64,000 nucleotides of DNA from Paracoccaceae bacterium. Its GTDB lineage: Bacteria; Pseudomonadota; Alphaproteobacteria; Rhodobacterales; Rhodobacteraceae. The notes under the pieces are model-generated. The model saw only the letters and a program-made list of their open reading frames with translations, did not search any database and was not told where the DNA came from. The position numbers were made by a program, and so were the translations under genes. Below are positions 35,995 to 44,691 of the stretch, piece by piece. The stretch covers positions 186,001 through 250,000 of the forward strand of contig JAQWQJ010000089.1 in the NCBI GenBank assembly GCA_029244725.1, in the 5' to 3' direction. Positions within the stretch are counted from its first letter, which is position 1. The number at the start of each line of letters is the position of its first letter.

Positions 35995-37305
35995 CTAATC
36001 CTTTGGGCGATTGTCGATAACACGAACCGCCTTGCCTTGTGATCTTGCAACGGAACCGGGGTCACCTACGACAATCTCACATGAGACGCCAACGTTGTCT
36101 TTTATCCGTTTGACCAGCATTCGCTGCGCTGCTGACTTACCAGCTTCGTTGGCAGCATGGGGTGCCACTTCCACCATAACGCGCATCGCGTCCATGCGAC
36201 CTGACCGATATAATTCAATCTGAAAATATGGGGCAAGGCCTCCGGTCACCAGAACCTGTTCCTCGATCTGGGTGGGGAAAACATTGACACCGCGCAGGAT
36301 CATCATGTCGTCGCTTCGTCCGGTGATTTTTTCCATTCGTCGCATGGAACGCGCCGTCCCCGGCAGTAAACGTGTAAGGTCGCGAGTCCGATAACGGATC
36401 ATCGGAAGACCTTCTTTGGTCAACGTCGTAAAGACCAACTCCCCCTGCTCGCCATCTGCAACGACCTCGCCGGTAACTGGATTGATGATCTCAGGGTAGA
36501 AATGGTCTTCCCAGATAACGGGACCGTCTTTTGTTTCAACACACTCGTTCGCAACACCAGGGCCCATGATTTCGGAAAGGCCGTAGATATCGACGGCATG
36601 CATATCAAACGCTTGCTCAACTTCCTTACGCATCGCATCGGTCCAAGGTTCCGCACCGAAAACGCCAACGGACAAAGAGCTTTCACGTGGGTCCATTCCT
36701 TGACGATGAAACTGTTCGAGAATGTTGAGCATATATGATGGCGTCACCATTATGCCGTCGGGTTTGAAGTCAGTAATAAGACTAACTTGTTTCTCGGTCT
36801 GTCCACCACCCATCGGAACGACGGTGGCCCCAAGTCTTTCGATGCCGTAGTGCGCACCCAAGCCGCCAGTGAACAGCCCATAGCCATAGGCGTTGTGAAT
36901 AATATTGCCCTGCCTAAGGCCGGAAGCGCGCAAACTACGGGCAACAAGATCAGCCCAATTGTCGATGTCGTTCTTCGTATAGCCAACGACCGTTGATTTA
37001 CCGGTTGTTCCAGACGACGCATGAATTCGGGCAATTTGGTCCCGAGGCACCGCGAAAAGACCAAACGGATAATTGTCGCGTAAATCATTTTTATACGTGA
37101 ATGGAAACTTTGCGAGATCAGACAGAGATTTCAGATCGTCCGGGTGTACCCCCTGTTCATCGAAACGCCGTTTATACATCGGCACATTGTCATAGGCATG
37201 TCTGATCGACCACTTTAGACGATCCAGCTGAAGCGCCGAGATTTCATCTCGTGATGCAATCTCAATTGGATCAAGCTCTGACTTTCTTGGGCTTAGATCT
37301 TTCAT
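35995..37305 (-). CDS. paaK: Phenylacetate-CoA ligase
   Basis: PaaK activates phenylacetate to phenylacetyl-CoA, the first committed step and the source of the pathway inducer. The 436-residue protein has the ATP motif ASSGTTGKSTVVGYT (about residue 93), the AYGYGLFTGGLGAHYG segment, DIYGLSEIMGPGV and the late GRSDDMMILRGVNVFPTQIE, all standard for the family. It lies in a reverse-strand operon paaI-paaK-paaR. Confidence 0.95.
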   Translation of the reverse strand: MKDLSPRKSELDPIEIASRDEISALQLDRLKWSIRHAYDNVPMYKRRFDEQGVHPDDLKSLSDLAKFPFTYKNDLRDNYPFGLFAVPRDQIARIHASSGTTGKSTVVGYTKNDIDNWADLVARSLRASGLRQGNIIHNAYGYGLFTGGLGAHYGIERLGATVVPMGGGQTEKQVSLITDFKPDGIMVTPSYMLNILEQFHRQGMDPRESSLSVGVFGAEPWTDAMRKEVEQAFDMHAVDIYGLSEIMGPGVANECVETKDGPVIWEDHFYPEIINPVTGEVVADGEQGELVFTTLTKEGLPMIRYRTRDLTRLLPGTARSMRRMEKITGRSDDMMILRGVNVFPTQIEEQVLVTGGLAPYFQIELYRSGRMDAMRVMVEVAPHAANEAGKSAAQRMLVKRIKDNVGVSCEIVVGDPGSVARSQGKAVRVIDNRPKD

Positions 37306-37317
37306 CTAATGCCTCCT

Positions 37318-37749
37318 TCATGCTTCTTCGTCGAATAAATTGCCTTTGATCGCACGCGACATTCCGCGAAATTCACCAATGACCATGTCATTTTGGTTTC
37401 TGACGGTCACATCATAAATCCCGCTTCTACCACTTATCGAAATTTCCGTGGCAGTAGCGGTCAGCACATCGCCTTCATAGGCCGGCGCGGTGAAACTTAT
37501 CAGGTTTGTCTGGGCGACAGTGTTTTGGTTCCTGCTGTTACAAGCAAACGCAAATGCACTATCAGCCAGCGCGAATGTCACGCCGCCATGGCAAATATTG
37601 TGACCATTGCAGTGTTGCGCTTGTACAGTAAGGCGCATCACCGCGCTTGCTTCTGTGACTTCAACCAGCTCCATGCCAAACCATTTTGACGCGTTGTCCG
37701 TTGACCACATCGCTTCGGCGCTACGCTTCGCTCGCGTGTCAGCGTTCAT
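37318..37749 (-). CDS. paaI: Phenylacetate degradation thioesterase PaaI (hotdog fold)
   Basis: PaaI hydrolyses stalled hydroxyphenylacetyl-CoA thioesters and so frees CoA. The hotdog signature HNICHGGVTFALADSAFAFACN, with catalytic Asp in the following helix, is clear. Three in-frame starts exist: 37797, 37755 and 37749. I chose the ATG at 37749 because an AAAGGA site lies 8 nt upstream of it, whereas it is only 2 nt from the ATG at 37755; this gives 143 residues. The gene heads the operon with paaK and paaR and diverges from the fused hydratase/dehydrogenase gene. Confidence 0.9.
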   Translation of the reverse strand: MNADTRAKRSAEAMWSTDNASKWFGMELVEVTEASAVMRLTVQAQHCNGHNICHGGVTFALADSAFAFACNSRNQNTVAQTNLISFTAPAYEGDVLTATATEISISGRSGIYDVTVRNQNDMVIGEFRGMSRAIKGNLFDEEA

Positions 37750-37849
37750 ATTCATCGTCCTTTGACCTTTGCTGGTCGGTTTGGATGGTTGCTTCAATTT
37801 TCGTCGCGTTTTCTGCGATTGTGATGGTCACAATACCAGAGCTTGCATA

Positions 37850-37861
37850 AACCGAACGGTT
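37850..37861. promoter_or_regulatory. Candidate PaaR operator in the divergent paaI / hydratase-dehydrogenase region
   Basis: AACCG-AA-CGGTT is a perfect 5-2-5 palindrome with the same ACCG-N2-CGGT core and spacing as the site at the thiolase promoter. It lies between two divergent operons (paaI-paaK-paaR and hydratase/dehydrogenase-paaZ-paaX), so one bound repressor could control both, including its own gene. Confidence 0.6.
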
Positions 37862-37898
37862 GGTCAATAAAAAGGTAACGATCGTTCTGGAGGATATC

Positions 37899-39929
37899 GT
37901 GTCTGACGTTGTCACAGTTGAACATAACGGAGATATTGCGTGGGTTACAATCTGTAATCCACCGGTAAATGCGACCTCGACAGCAGTTCGTGCTGGCCTG
38001 TTGGAAGCGGTATCCAAAGTAGCGACAGCAAAATACGCCGTCATTGAATGCGCAGGCCGCACGTTTGTCGCCGGTGGCGACATGTCAGAATTCGATGCCC
38101 CACCTGCCCTTCCTCATTTACCAGATGTTTATCAAGCTATTGAGGCATCCGAGGTGCCATTCTTGGCATTAATGCACGGCAATGTTCTTGGCGGCGGTTT
38201 TGAACTGGCGATGGCTTGCGCGTGGCGAATTGCAGATGAGCGCACCAAATTCGGTCTGCCTGAGGTCAACGTTGGCTTAGTTTCGGGTGCTGGCGGCACG
38301 CAGCGGTTACCACGGCTTATTGGTATGGAAGGCGCCGTAGAAATTGCCTGCCAAGGCAAGATGATTTCGGCCGACAATTTAGCTGAATTGGGTGGATTGG
38401 ACAAAGTCGTTGGTAATGATTTGCGCACAGCAGCTATTGAATTTCTTAGCAAGTCACCCGTCCCACCGAGTGCTGTTTCTGAACGCTTTGTCGAACCCAT
38501 TCCAAACGAATTTTTGACAAAAAAAGCCGCTGAACTTGAATACAGCACCAAAGGACAACTTTCACCGCTTCACAATCTAGCTGCCCTTGAATGGTCGCTC
38601 GAGCCGTTCGAAATCGGCCAGCCCAAGGAGCGCGCATTGCACTTGGAGCTGCGTCAGTCAGCTGAAAGCAAAGCTCTTCGTCATGTCTTCTTTGCGCAAC
38701 GGAGTATTGCCAAACCGAGTGCCATCAAAGGCGCGTCCCCGAGGGCAGTAAACCACATTGCCATTGTAGGCGGTGGACTGATGGGCGCGGGTATTGCAAC
38801 GGCCTGTTTGTCCGGAGGATATCAGGTCACGATCATCGAACAATCGCCCGATGCTGCAGAACGGGCATACGAACGCGTTTCGTCACTCATCGATGGTGGT
38901 GTTAAGCGCGGGAAAATAAACGCTGCTAAACGCGACGCGCAGATAGCCTCGCTTAATTGCGTTGCAGACTACAGCCAGTCCACCGATTGCGACTTAGCAA
39001 TTGAGGCCGTGTTCGAAGATTTGGAGGTCAAACGCCTTGTATTCAAATCGCTGGCAAAACACATGCGCGCGGACGCGATCCTTGCAACGAACACGTCCTA
39101 TTTGGATCCCATGCAGATTTTCGAAGGTATTGAGAACCAAGAAAGATGCGTTGGCCTGCACTTCTTTTCGCCTGCGCATATCATGAAACTTCTCGAAATC
39201 GTAAAGACGCCTCACACCTCGCCCGACGTTTTGGCAACCGGCTTTGCGATCGGTAAAACACTCCGCAAGGTTTCGGTGCTGTCAGGCATCTGCGACGGAT
39301 TTATCGGCAACCGCATGCTGACTGCCTATCGCAGAGAGGCCGACTATCTGTTGGCCGATGGTGCCATGCCCCACGAAATAGACGCGGCTGTGCGGGCATT
39401 TGGAATGCCAATGGGTCCCTATGAACTACAGGACCTCACGGGGCTTCAAATTGCTTGGGCCAACCGGAAGAGACAGACCAGTTCACGCCCTAAAGACGAA
39501 CGATATATCTCGATTGCAGATCAACTGTGCGAAGCTGATCGTCTTGGACAAAAGAACGGCAAGGGTTGGCATCGCTACGAAGAAGGCGATCGCCAACCGA
39601 AGCGCGACCAATATGTTGAAGACTTGATCTTAGCTTTCTCTAAGGCCAACAAAATTGAGCGGCGATCATTCACTGCCGATGAGATTTCTTCGCGCTTGAT
39701 GGCCGTTCTTGCCAATGAGGGCGCCCGCATCATCCAAGAGGGCATCGCTGAAAATGCCGAGGCCGTCGATATGGTGAAAGTCAACGGATACGGCTTCCCG
39801 AAATGGCGCGGTGGACCGATGCAATATGCATCCCAAATCGGTTGGGCTGAAAGCTTTCGCATCATGCAAAACGTCGCCAAAGAAAGCCCGAACAGTTGGG
39901 TTATCGCGGCAAGCCCAACCAACGCTTAA
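37899..39929 (+). CDS. Fused enoyl-CoA hydratase / 3-hydroxyacyl-CoA dehydrogenase (PaaF-PaaH role)
   Basis: The 676-residue protein joins a crotonase domain (about residues 1-180) to a 3-hydroxyacyl-CoA dehydrogenase (NAD motif GGGLMG at 291-296, dehydrogenase His in LHFFSPAHIMKL, then two C-terminal domains). Both hydratase glutamates are present, Glu102 (GGGFE) and Glu122 (LPE). It should hydrate and oxidise dehydroadipyl-CoA, the jobs of PaaF and PaaH. I chose the GTG at 37899, since GGAGG lies 5 nt upstream; the in-frame TTG at 37860 has no such site and overlaps the operator palindrome. It lies 10 nt before paaZ. Confidence 0.88.
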   Translation: MSDVVTVEHNGDIAWVTICNPPVNATSTAVRAGLLEAVSKVATAKYAVIECAGRTFVAGGDMSEFDAPPALPHLPDVYQAIEASEVPFLALMHGNVLGGGFELAMACAWRIADERTKFGLPEVNVGLVSGAGGTQRLPRLIGMEGAVEIACQGKMISADNLAELGGLDKVVGNDLRTAAIEFLSKSPVPPSAVSERFVEPIPNEFLTKKAAELEYSTKGQLSPLHNLAALEWSLEPFEIGQPKERALHLELRQSAESKALRHVFFAQRSIAKPSAIKGASPRAVNHIAIVGGGLMGAGIATACLSGGYQVTIIEQSPDAAERAYERVSSLIDGGVKRGKINAAKRDAQIASLNCVADYSQSTDCDLAIEAVFEDLEVKRLVFKSLAKHMRADAILATNTSYLDPMQIFEGIENQERCVGLHFFSPAHIMKLLEIVKTPHTSPDVLATGFAIGKTLRKVSVLSGICDGFIGNRMLTAYRREADYLLADGAMPHEIDAAVRAFGMPMGPYELQDLTGLQIAWANRKRQTSSRPKDERYISIADQLCEADRLGQKNGKGWHRYEEGDRQPKRDQYVEDLILAFSKANKIERRSFTADEISSRLMAVLANEGARIIQEGIAENAEAVDMVKVNGYGFPKWRGGPMQYASQIGWAESFRIMQNVAKESPNSWVIAASPTNA

Positions 39930-39939
39930 GGAATTCGCC

Positions 39940-41967
39940 ATGACCATCCAACAGATACAAAGCTTTGCACATGGCGAATGGATTCAGCCAGACGACTCCG
40001 CACGATCGGTTTATTCTGCAATCACTGGCGATAAGATCGGTGTTGCTGGAAATGCCTCGTTAGATGTCGGCTCTATGCTTAACTATGCCAAGCAAAAAGG
40101 CAGCCCCGCCCTTCGCGCCATGACGTTCCATGATCGGGCCAGAATGTTGAAAGCGCTGGCGCAATATCTCAATGAGCGCAAACAAGAGCTGTACGAAATC
40201 TCGTATGCCACGGGCGCAACCCTGTCAGACCATCAGATTGATATCGACGGTGGTATCGGCACTGTCTTTGTCTTCGCGTCCAAGGGACGTCGTGAAATGC
40301 CGGATCACAACATCTTTTTGGACGGTAACATAGAGCAGCTAGGGCGCACTGGTGCCTTCATGGGTCAACACGTCTGTACCTCATTGCAAGGTGTGGCTGT
40401 CCATATCAACGCGTTTAACTTCCCCGTTTGGGGTATGTTGGAAAAACTGGCGCCGACGCTACTTGCTGGGGTTCCAGCAATTGTAAAGCCTGCAACAGCC
40501 ACCTGCTACGTAACTGAACTTTGCGTGCGAATGATGCTTGAAAGTGGGCTGCTGCCCGAGGGTGCACTGCAACTGGTTTCTGGCGGCCTGGGCAACATGC
40601 TCGACCTTCTTGATTGTCAGGACGTCGTTGGATTTACCGGCTCTGCAAACACCGCCCTAAAGCTGCGCTCAAACCCTAACATCATGGAAAACTCCGTTCG
40701 TTTTGTTGCAGAACAAGACAGCCTCAACGCCTCGGTACTTGGGCCAGATGCTGTAGCTGGCACGCCAGAATTTGATCTGTTTATCAAAGAAGTACACCGC
40801 GAAATGACCGCAAAAGCCGGACAAAAATGTACGGCAATCCGTCGGATATTCGCGCCAGCAGCCCAAACCGAGGCCGTGATAGAAGCCCTTAGATTGCGTA
40901 TGTCCAAAACTGTGATTGGCAATCCGCGTTCAGATGGCGTGAACATGGGGGCATTGGTGTCCAACGATCAAAAGGCCGATTTGCTGGAAAAGGTCGCCCT
41001 ATTCCGTTCCGAGGCTGATTGCGTTCACGGTGACGGAGACTTTGATGTGTTGGACGCAAATGAAGCCAAGGGCGCTTTTGTCCCGCAGATGCTGTTTCAC
41101 TGCGCCAACCCAGACGCCGCCAACCGACTGCACGACACCGAGGCCTTTGGCCCCGTTTCAACAGTCATGGAATATCGCAATCTCGATCATGCGGTCGAAC
41201 TGGTCAATCGGGGCGGCGGCAGCCTTGTGACCTCTCTCATCACGCACAGCGGCGACGTTGCCCGCCAAGTTGTACTCGGAGCCGCGGCCTATAACGGGCG
41301 CATCTACATCAATAATCGCGACAGCATGAAGGAAGCGACGGGTCATGGCTCACCGCTTCCGCATATGGTCCACGGCGGACCGGGGCGCGCAGGCGGAGGC
41401 GAGGAACTCGGCGGGATACGAGGCGTGATGCACTATATGCAACGCACGGCCGTTCAGGGCAGCCCGGACATCCTGAGCGCAATCGGCAACAAGTGGGTTC
41501 CAAATGCGGCTGAGAATGACAACAAAACGCATCCATTCACACGGACATTCCACGCTCTTGCAATCGGCGACACGCTGCACACGACATCTCGAAAAATCAC
41601 GTTGGAGGACATAGAGACCTTTGCGCATTTCACCGGAGACACGTTTTACGCGCATATGGACGAAGAAGCGGCCAAGGCAAATCCATTCTTCCCCGGCCGC
41701 GTCGCGCATGGTTATTTGCTGCTGAGTTTCGCAGCGGGTCTATTTGTCCAACCCGATCCTGGTCCAGTTCTTGCAAACACAGGTTTAGACAATTTGCGCT
41801 TCATGAAGCCTTTAGTGCCAAACGACAGTCTGAAAGTACGCCTGACCGTCAAACACAAGACGCCCCGCAACGATGAATACGGCGAAGTTCGTTGGCATGT
41901 TACTTTGACCAATCAAAACGAAGAAATGGTGGCCGAGTATGAACTTTTGACGATGGTTTCATATTGA
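39940..41967 (+). CDS. paaZ: Oxepin-CoA hydrolase / 3-oxo-5,6-dehydrosuberyl-CoA semialdehyde dehydrogenase
   Basis: PaaZ opens the oxepin-CoA ring and oxidises the resulting aldehyde. The 675-residue protein has the N-terminal aldehyde dehydrogenase domain (catalytic Glu258 in AEQDSLN and Cys297 in AGQKCTAIRR) and a C-terminal MaoC-type hydratase domain (about 535-675) with Asp567 and His572 in GDTFYAHMDE. All four catalytic residues are intact, so this is not one of the inactive PaaZ2-type paralogues linked to tropone production. The ATG at 39940 follows an AAGGA site; a longer frame would run into the upstream gene. Confidence 0.95.
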   Translation: MTIQQIQSFAHGEWIQPDDSARSVYSAITGDKIGVAGNASLDVGSMLNYAKQKGSPALRAMTFHDRARMLKALAQYLNERKQELYEISYATGATLSDHQIDIDGGIGTVFVFASKGRREMPDHNIFLDGNIEQLGRTGAFMGQHVCTSLQGVAVHINAFNFPVWGMLEKLAPTLLAGVPAIVKPATATCYVTELCVRMMLESGLLPEGALQLVSGGLGNMLDLLDCQDVVGFTGSANTALKLRSNPNIMENSVRFVAEQDSLNASVLGPDAVAGTPEFDLFIKEVHREMTAKAGQKCTAIRRIFAPAAQTEAVIEALRLRMSKTVIGNPRSDGVNMGALVSNDQKADLLEKVALFRSEADCVHGDGDFDVLDANEAKGAFVPQMLFHCANPDAANRLHDTEAFGPVSTVMEYRNLDHAVELVNRGGGSLVTSLITHSGDVARQVVLGAAAYNGRIYINNRDSMKEATGHGSPLPHMVHGGPGRAGGGEELGGIRGVMHYMQRTAVQGSPDILSAIGNKWVPNAAENDNKTHPFTRTFHALAIGDTLHTTSRKITLEDIETFAHFTGDTFYAHMDEEAAKANPFFPGRVAHGYLLLSFAAGLFVQPDPGPVLANTGLDNLRFMKPLVPNDSLKVRLTVKHKTPRNDEYGEVRWHVTLTNQNEEMVAEYELLTMVSY

Positions 41968-42016
41968 AGCCAGAATTTAAGTGGCCCCTCAGCGAATGTC
42001 CGAATAATATCAACGC

Positions 42017-42805
42017 ATGAGCAGGTACACTAAGGCAACTGACGTTCTGATGCAGGGCGAACGACATCGCGTCTGGTCCCTTGTGGTGACAATTTTCGGT
42101 GATCTTGCACAGAACAAGGGCGATGAGATTAGTGCGCAAGCACTAAGCCGTCTGACCGAGCAAATCGGGATCAAATCCGAGGCACTACGTGTTGCACTTC
42201 ATAGATTGCGAAAAGACGGTTGGCTTGAGAGCAAGCGTTTGGGGCGCAGCAGCTCGTATTATTTGACTGATTTTGGTCTTGCGCAATCTGCATCAGCAAG
42301 TCCGCGAATTTACGGGTTAACAAACCCGATACGATCGGAGTGGGCTCTCATCACAACACCAAACACGACCGAGGGTCGTGAGGGTGACGCTGCAAAGCTT
42401 GAAAGTGATAACCGTGTTATCCGTTTGGGCGCACAGGTATTTTTGGGAGAAGAAAATAACCTGCCAAAAATCAAGCGTGCATTGCTGACTAGAATTGGTG
42501 CCGACCCGTTGCCTGATTGGGTCAGAGATCAGATTATTGGACCTGAGCTTAAAGCTAGTTACAACGATCTTTTGCTTCAGTTGCAAAAGATCGAGAAGAC
42601 GCTACCGGAAAATGCCAGCCCGATTGAGCGCGCGGTCCTTCGAACGCTCATCGTTCACAGCTGGCGGCGAATCTTACTGAGGCATCCGGATATACCCAAC
42701 GGTTTTTACCCGCGTTCTTGCAAAGCGATCGAGTGCCGCGATACAGTCTGCGAACTTCTGAAAGAGCTATCGCGTCCAAGTTTAGTCGATCTTAGCACCG
42801 TTTAA
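42017..42805 (+). CDS. paaX: PaaX family transcriptional regulator
   Basis: PaaX proteins are winged-helix repressors of phenylacetate genes that respond to phenylacetyl-CoA. The 262-residue protein shows the N-terminal DNA-binding part (about residues 10-80; IGIKSEALRVALHRLRKDGW is the recognition region), a central domain and the PaaX C-terminal domain (RTLIVHSWRRILLRHPDIP near 210). It follows paaZ by 49 nt without a strong ribosome site. With the TetR protein it makes two likely regulators in one cluster. Its end overlaps the convergent marR by 4 nt. Confidence 0.9.
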   Translation: MSRYTKATDVLMQGERHRVWSLVVTIFGDLAQNKGDEISAQALSRLTEQIGIKSEALRVALHRLRKDGWLESKRLGRSSSYYLTDFGLAQSASASPRIYGLTNPIRSEWALITTPNTTEGREGDAAKLESDNRVIRLGAQVFLGEENNLPKIKRALLTRIGADPLPDWVRDQIIGPELKASYNDLLLQLQKIEKTLPENASPIERAVLRTLIVHSWRRILLRHPDIPNGFYPRSCKAIECRDTVCELLKELSRPSLVDLSTV

Positions 42806-43236
42806 AGTTTTGCGATCTTCAACAACACTTCACGAAGAACTTGGTTTTCCTGTTCCGTCAACTCTGCGCTAATTTTCTGGTCGTAACTTTCAGCAATTGA
42901 GCTCAGATCTTTGTACGCGGCTTGTCCAGATTTTGTGAGACGCAAAATCTCACTTCGGCGATCCGCCTCTTGTCTTTCGCGTGTCAAAAATCGCCGCGTT
43001 TCAAGTGCGGACACTGCGCGGGACACCTTGGTCTTGTGCATCTTAGACATGTCACAGATTTCGCGCGCTGTTTTGTCGCCGAAATATCCAAGATGAAACA
43101 ACACACGCCATTCGGTGCGCAGCATTCCGTATCGGTCTTTGTATTGCTGTTTAAAATTGATGCTACTCTCTTCGGCCGCTTGGTTCAGCAGGTAGGGAAG
43201 AAAGAGCATTAAATCAAAGCTGCTTTTTTCGGTCAT
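42802..43236 (-). CDS. MarR family transcriptional regulator of the homogentisate genes
   Basis: The 144-residue protein has the MarR winged-helix fold (about residues 30-100; TEWRVLFHLGYFGDKTAREI, KMHKTKVSRAVSALETRRFL, and the wing EADRRSEILRLT). It is divergent from hmgA across 71 bp that contain a 20-bp palindrome, so it probably controls the hmgA operon and itself. HpaR- and HmgR-type regulators respond to aromatic acids; the ligand here may be homogentisate or its precursor, which is inference. Confidence 0.85.
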   Translation of the reverse strand: MTEKSSFDLMLFLPYLLNQAAEESSINFKQQYKDRYGMLRTEWRVLFHLGYFGDKTAREICDMSKMHKTKVSRAVSALETRRFLTRERQEADRRSEILRLTKSGQAAYKDLSSIAESYDQKISAELTEQENQVLREVLLKIAKL

Positions 43237-43255
43237 TTTTTCGATCTAGTGCTTG

Positions 43256-43275
43256 TTAGTTACAAAATCAACTAA
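43256..43275. promoter_or_regulatory. Candidate MarR operator between marR and hmgA
   Basis: TTAGTT (43256-43261) and AACTAA (43270-43275) form a perfect inverted repeat with an 8-bp spacer, 20 bp in all. Size and AT-rich character suit a MarR-family dimer. It is the only clear palindrome in the 71-bp divergent region and would cover both promoters. Confidence 0.6.
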
Positions 43276-43307
43276 TATTTCCACACCTACGCGGACGGGA
43301 GAAACGA

Positions 43308-44648
43308 ATGAATAATCCAGATAGCAACGGTTCAAATACCAACGCAAACGGCTACATGCCTGGTTTTGGCAACGACTTTGAAACCGAAGCCCTTCCGGGT
43401 GCCCTGCCCCAAGGCATGAACTCGCCGCAGAAGTGCAATTATGGTCTCTATGGCGAACAACTGTCAGGCACGGCCTTTACTGCGCCGTCCCATCAAAATG
43501 AGCGGACTTGGTGCTATCGCATTCGCCCTTCCGTTAAGCACTCCAATCGCTATGAAAAAATCGATATGCCGTATTGGAAGTCTGCTCCCTGCGTCGTTCC
43601 CGATGTTGTTTCACTTGGTCAGTATCGTTGGGATCCAGTCGCGCATTCTGACGTGCCGTTGAACTGGCTGACCGGCATGAGAACCATGACAACGGCAGGC
43701 GATGTGAACACCCAAATCGGCATGGCAAATCATGTATACCTCGTGACTGAGTCAATGGTGGACGAATACTTCTTCTCGGCGGATTCCGAGATGTTGGTGA
43801 TCCCTCAAGAAGGTCGTCTTCGGTTTTCGACGGAACTAGGCGTCATCGACCTTGAACCCAAAGAAATTGCCATCATTCCCCGTGGCTTGGTGTATCGCGT
43901 AGAAGTTCTAGAAGGGCCTGCCCGCGGTTTTGTGTGCGAAAACTATGGTCAGAAATTTGATCTGCCCGGGCGCGGCCCTATTGGCGCAAACTGTATGGCA
44001 AACCGTCGGGACTTTAAGTCTCCGGTCGCTGCATACGAGGACCGTGAAGTACCGTCGAAAATCACTATAAAGTGGTGCGGTCAGTTCCACGAAACCCACA
44101 TTGGACACTCGCCAATTGATGTTGTCGCTTGGCACGGAAACTACGCGCCGGTTAAATACGATTTGCGGACTTATTGCCCTATCGGTTCAATTCTATTTGA
44201 CCATCCCGACCCATCGATCTTTACGGTTTTGACAGCACCGTCTGGCGTTGAGGGAACCGCAAACATTGACTTCGTACTGTTCCGTGAACGTTGGATGGTG
44301 ATGGAAGATACGTTCCGCCCACCGTGGTATCACAAAAACATCATGTCAGAATTGATGGGCAATATTTACGGTCAATATGACGCCAAACCCAAGGGCTTTG
44401 TCCCTGGTGGGATGAGCCTTCACAATATGATGCTGCCGCATGGGCCAGATAAAAATGCATTTGAAGGTGCCTCAAACGCGGACTTGAAACCCGAAAAGCT
44501 TGAGAACACGATGTCATTCATGATCGAGACACGGTTTCCGCAGCATTTAACCCCGTTTGCTGCAAACGAGGCACCATTGCAGGATGATTACATCGACTGT
44601 TGGTCTGACATTGAAAAGAAATTCGACGGAACACCCGGTAAAAAATAG
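43308..44648 (+). CDS. hmgA: Homogentisate 1,2-dioxygenase
   Basis: HmgA cleaves the ring of homogentisate to maleylacetoacetate. The 446-residue protein holds the three iron ligands His342 (WYHKN), Glu348 (MSELMG) and His378 (LPHGPD), in the same spacing as in the human enzyme (335/341/371). The first 16 residues are Asn/Gly-rich and probably flexible. A GGGAGAAAC site precedes the ATG. It heads an operon with fahA and the following genes. No maleylacetoacetate isomerase gene is present in the window. Confidence 0.96.
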   Translation: MNNPDSNGSNTNANGYMPGFGNDFETEALPGALPQGMNSPQKCNYGLYGEQLSGTAFTAPSHQNERTWCYRIRPSVKHSNRYEKIDMPYWKSAPCVVPDVVSLGQYRWDPVAHSDVPLNWLTGMRTMTTAGDVNTQIGMANHVYLVTESMVDEYFFSADSEMLVIPQEGRLRFSTELGVIDLEPKEIAIIPRGLVYRVEVLEGPARGFVCENYGQKFDLPGRGPIGANCMANRRDFKSPVAAYEDREVPSKITIKWCGQFHETHIGHSPIDVVAWHGNYAPVKYDLRTYCPIGSILFDHPDPSIFTVLTAPSGVEGTANIDFVLFRERWMVMEDTFRPPWYHKNIMSELMGNIYGQYDAKPKGFVPGGMSLHNMMLPHGPDKNAFEGASNADLKPEKLENTMSFMIETRFPQHLTPFAANEAPLQDDYIDCWSDIEKKFDGTPGKK

Positions 44649-44691
44649 TAGATTTGATCCGAGATTGATCCGGCACAACAAGGAAACGCGA

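Noticed and set aside
37860-37898. A longer N-terminus for the fused hydratase/dehydrogenase from TTG at 37860
   Set aside because: It would begin on the operator palindrome and lacks a ribosome site, while GTG at 37899 has GGAGG 5 nt upstream and gives the normal crotonase start.
39940-41967. PaaZ2-type inactive paralogue tied to tropodithietic acid synthesis
   Set aside because: Both catalytic pairs (Glu258/Cys297 and Asp567/His572) are intact and no tda-like genes are present in the window.
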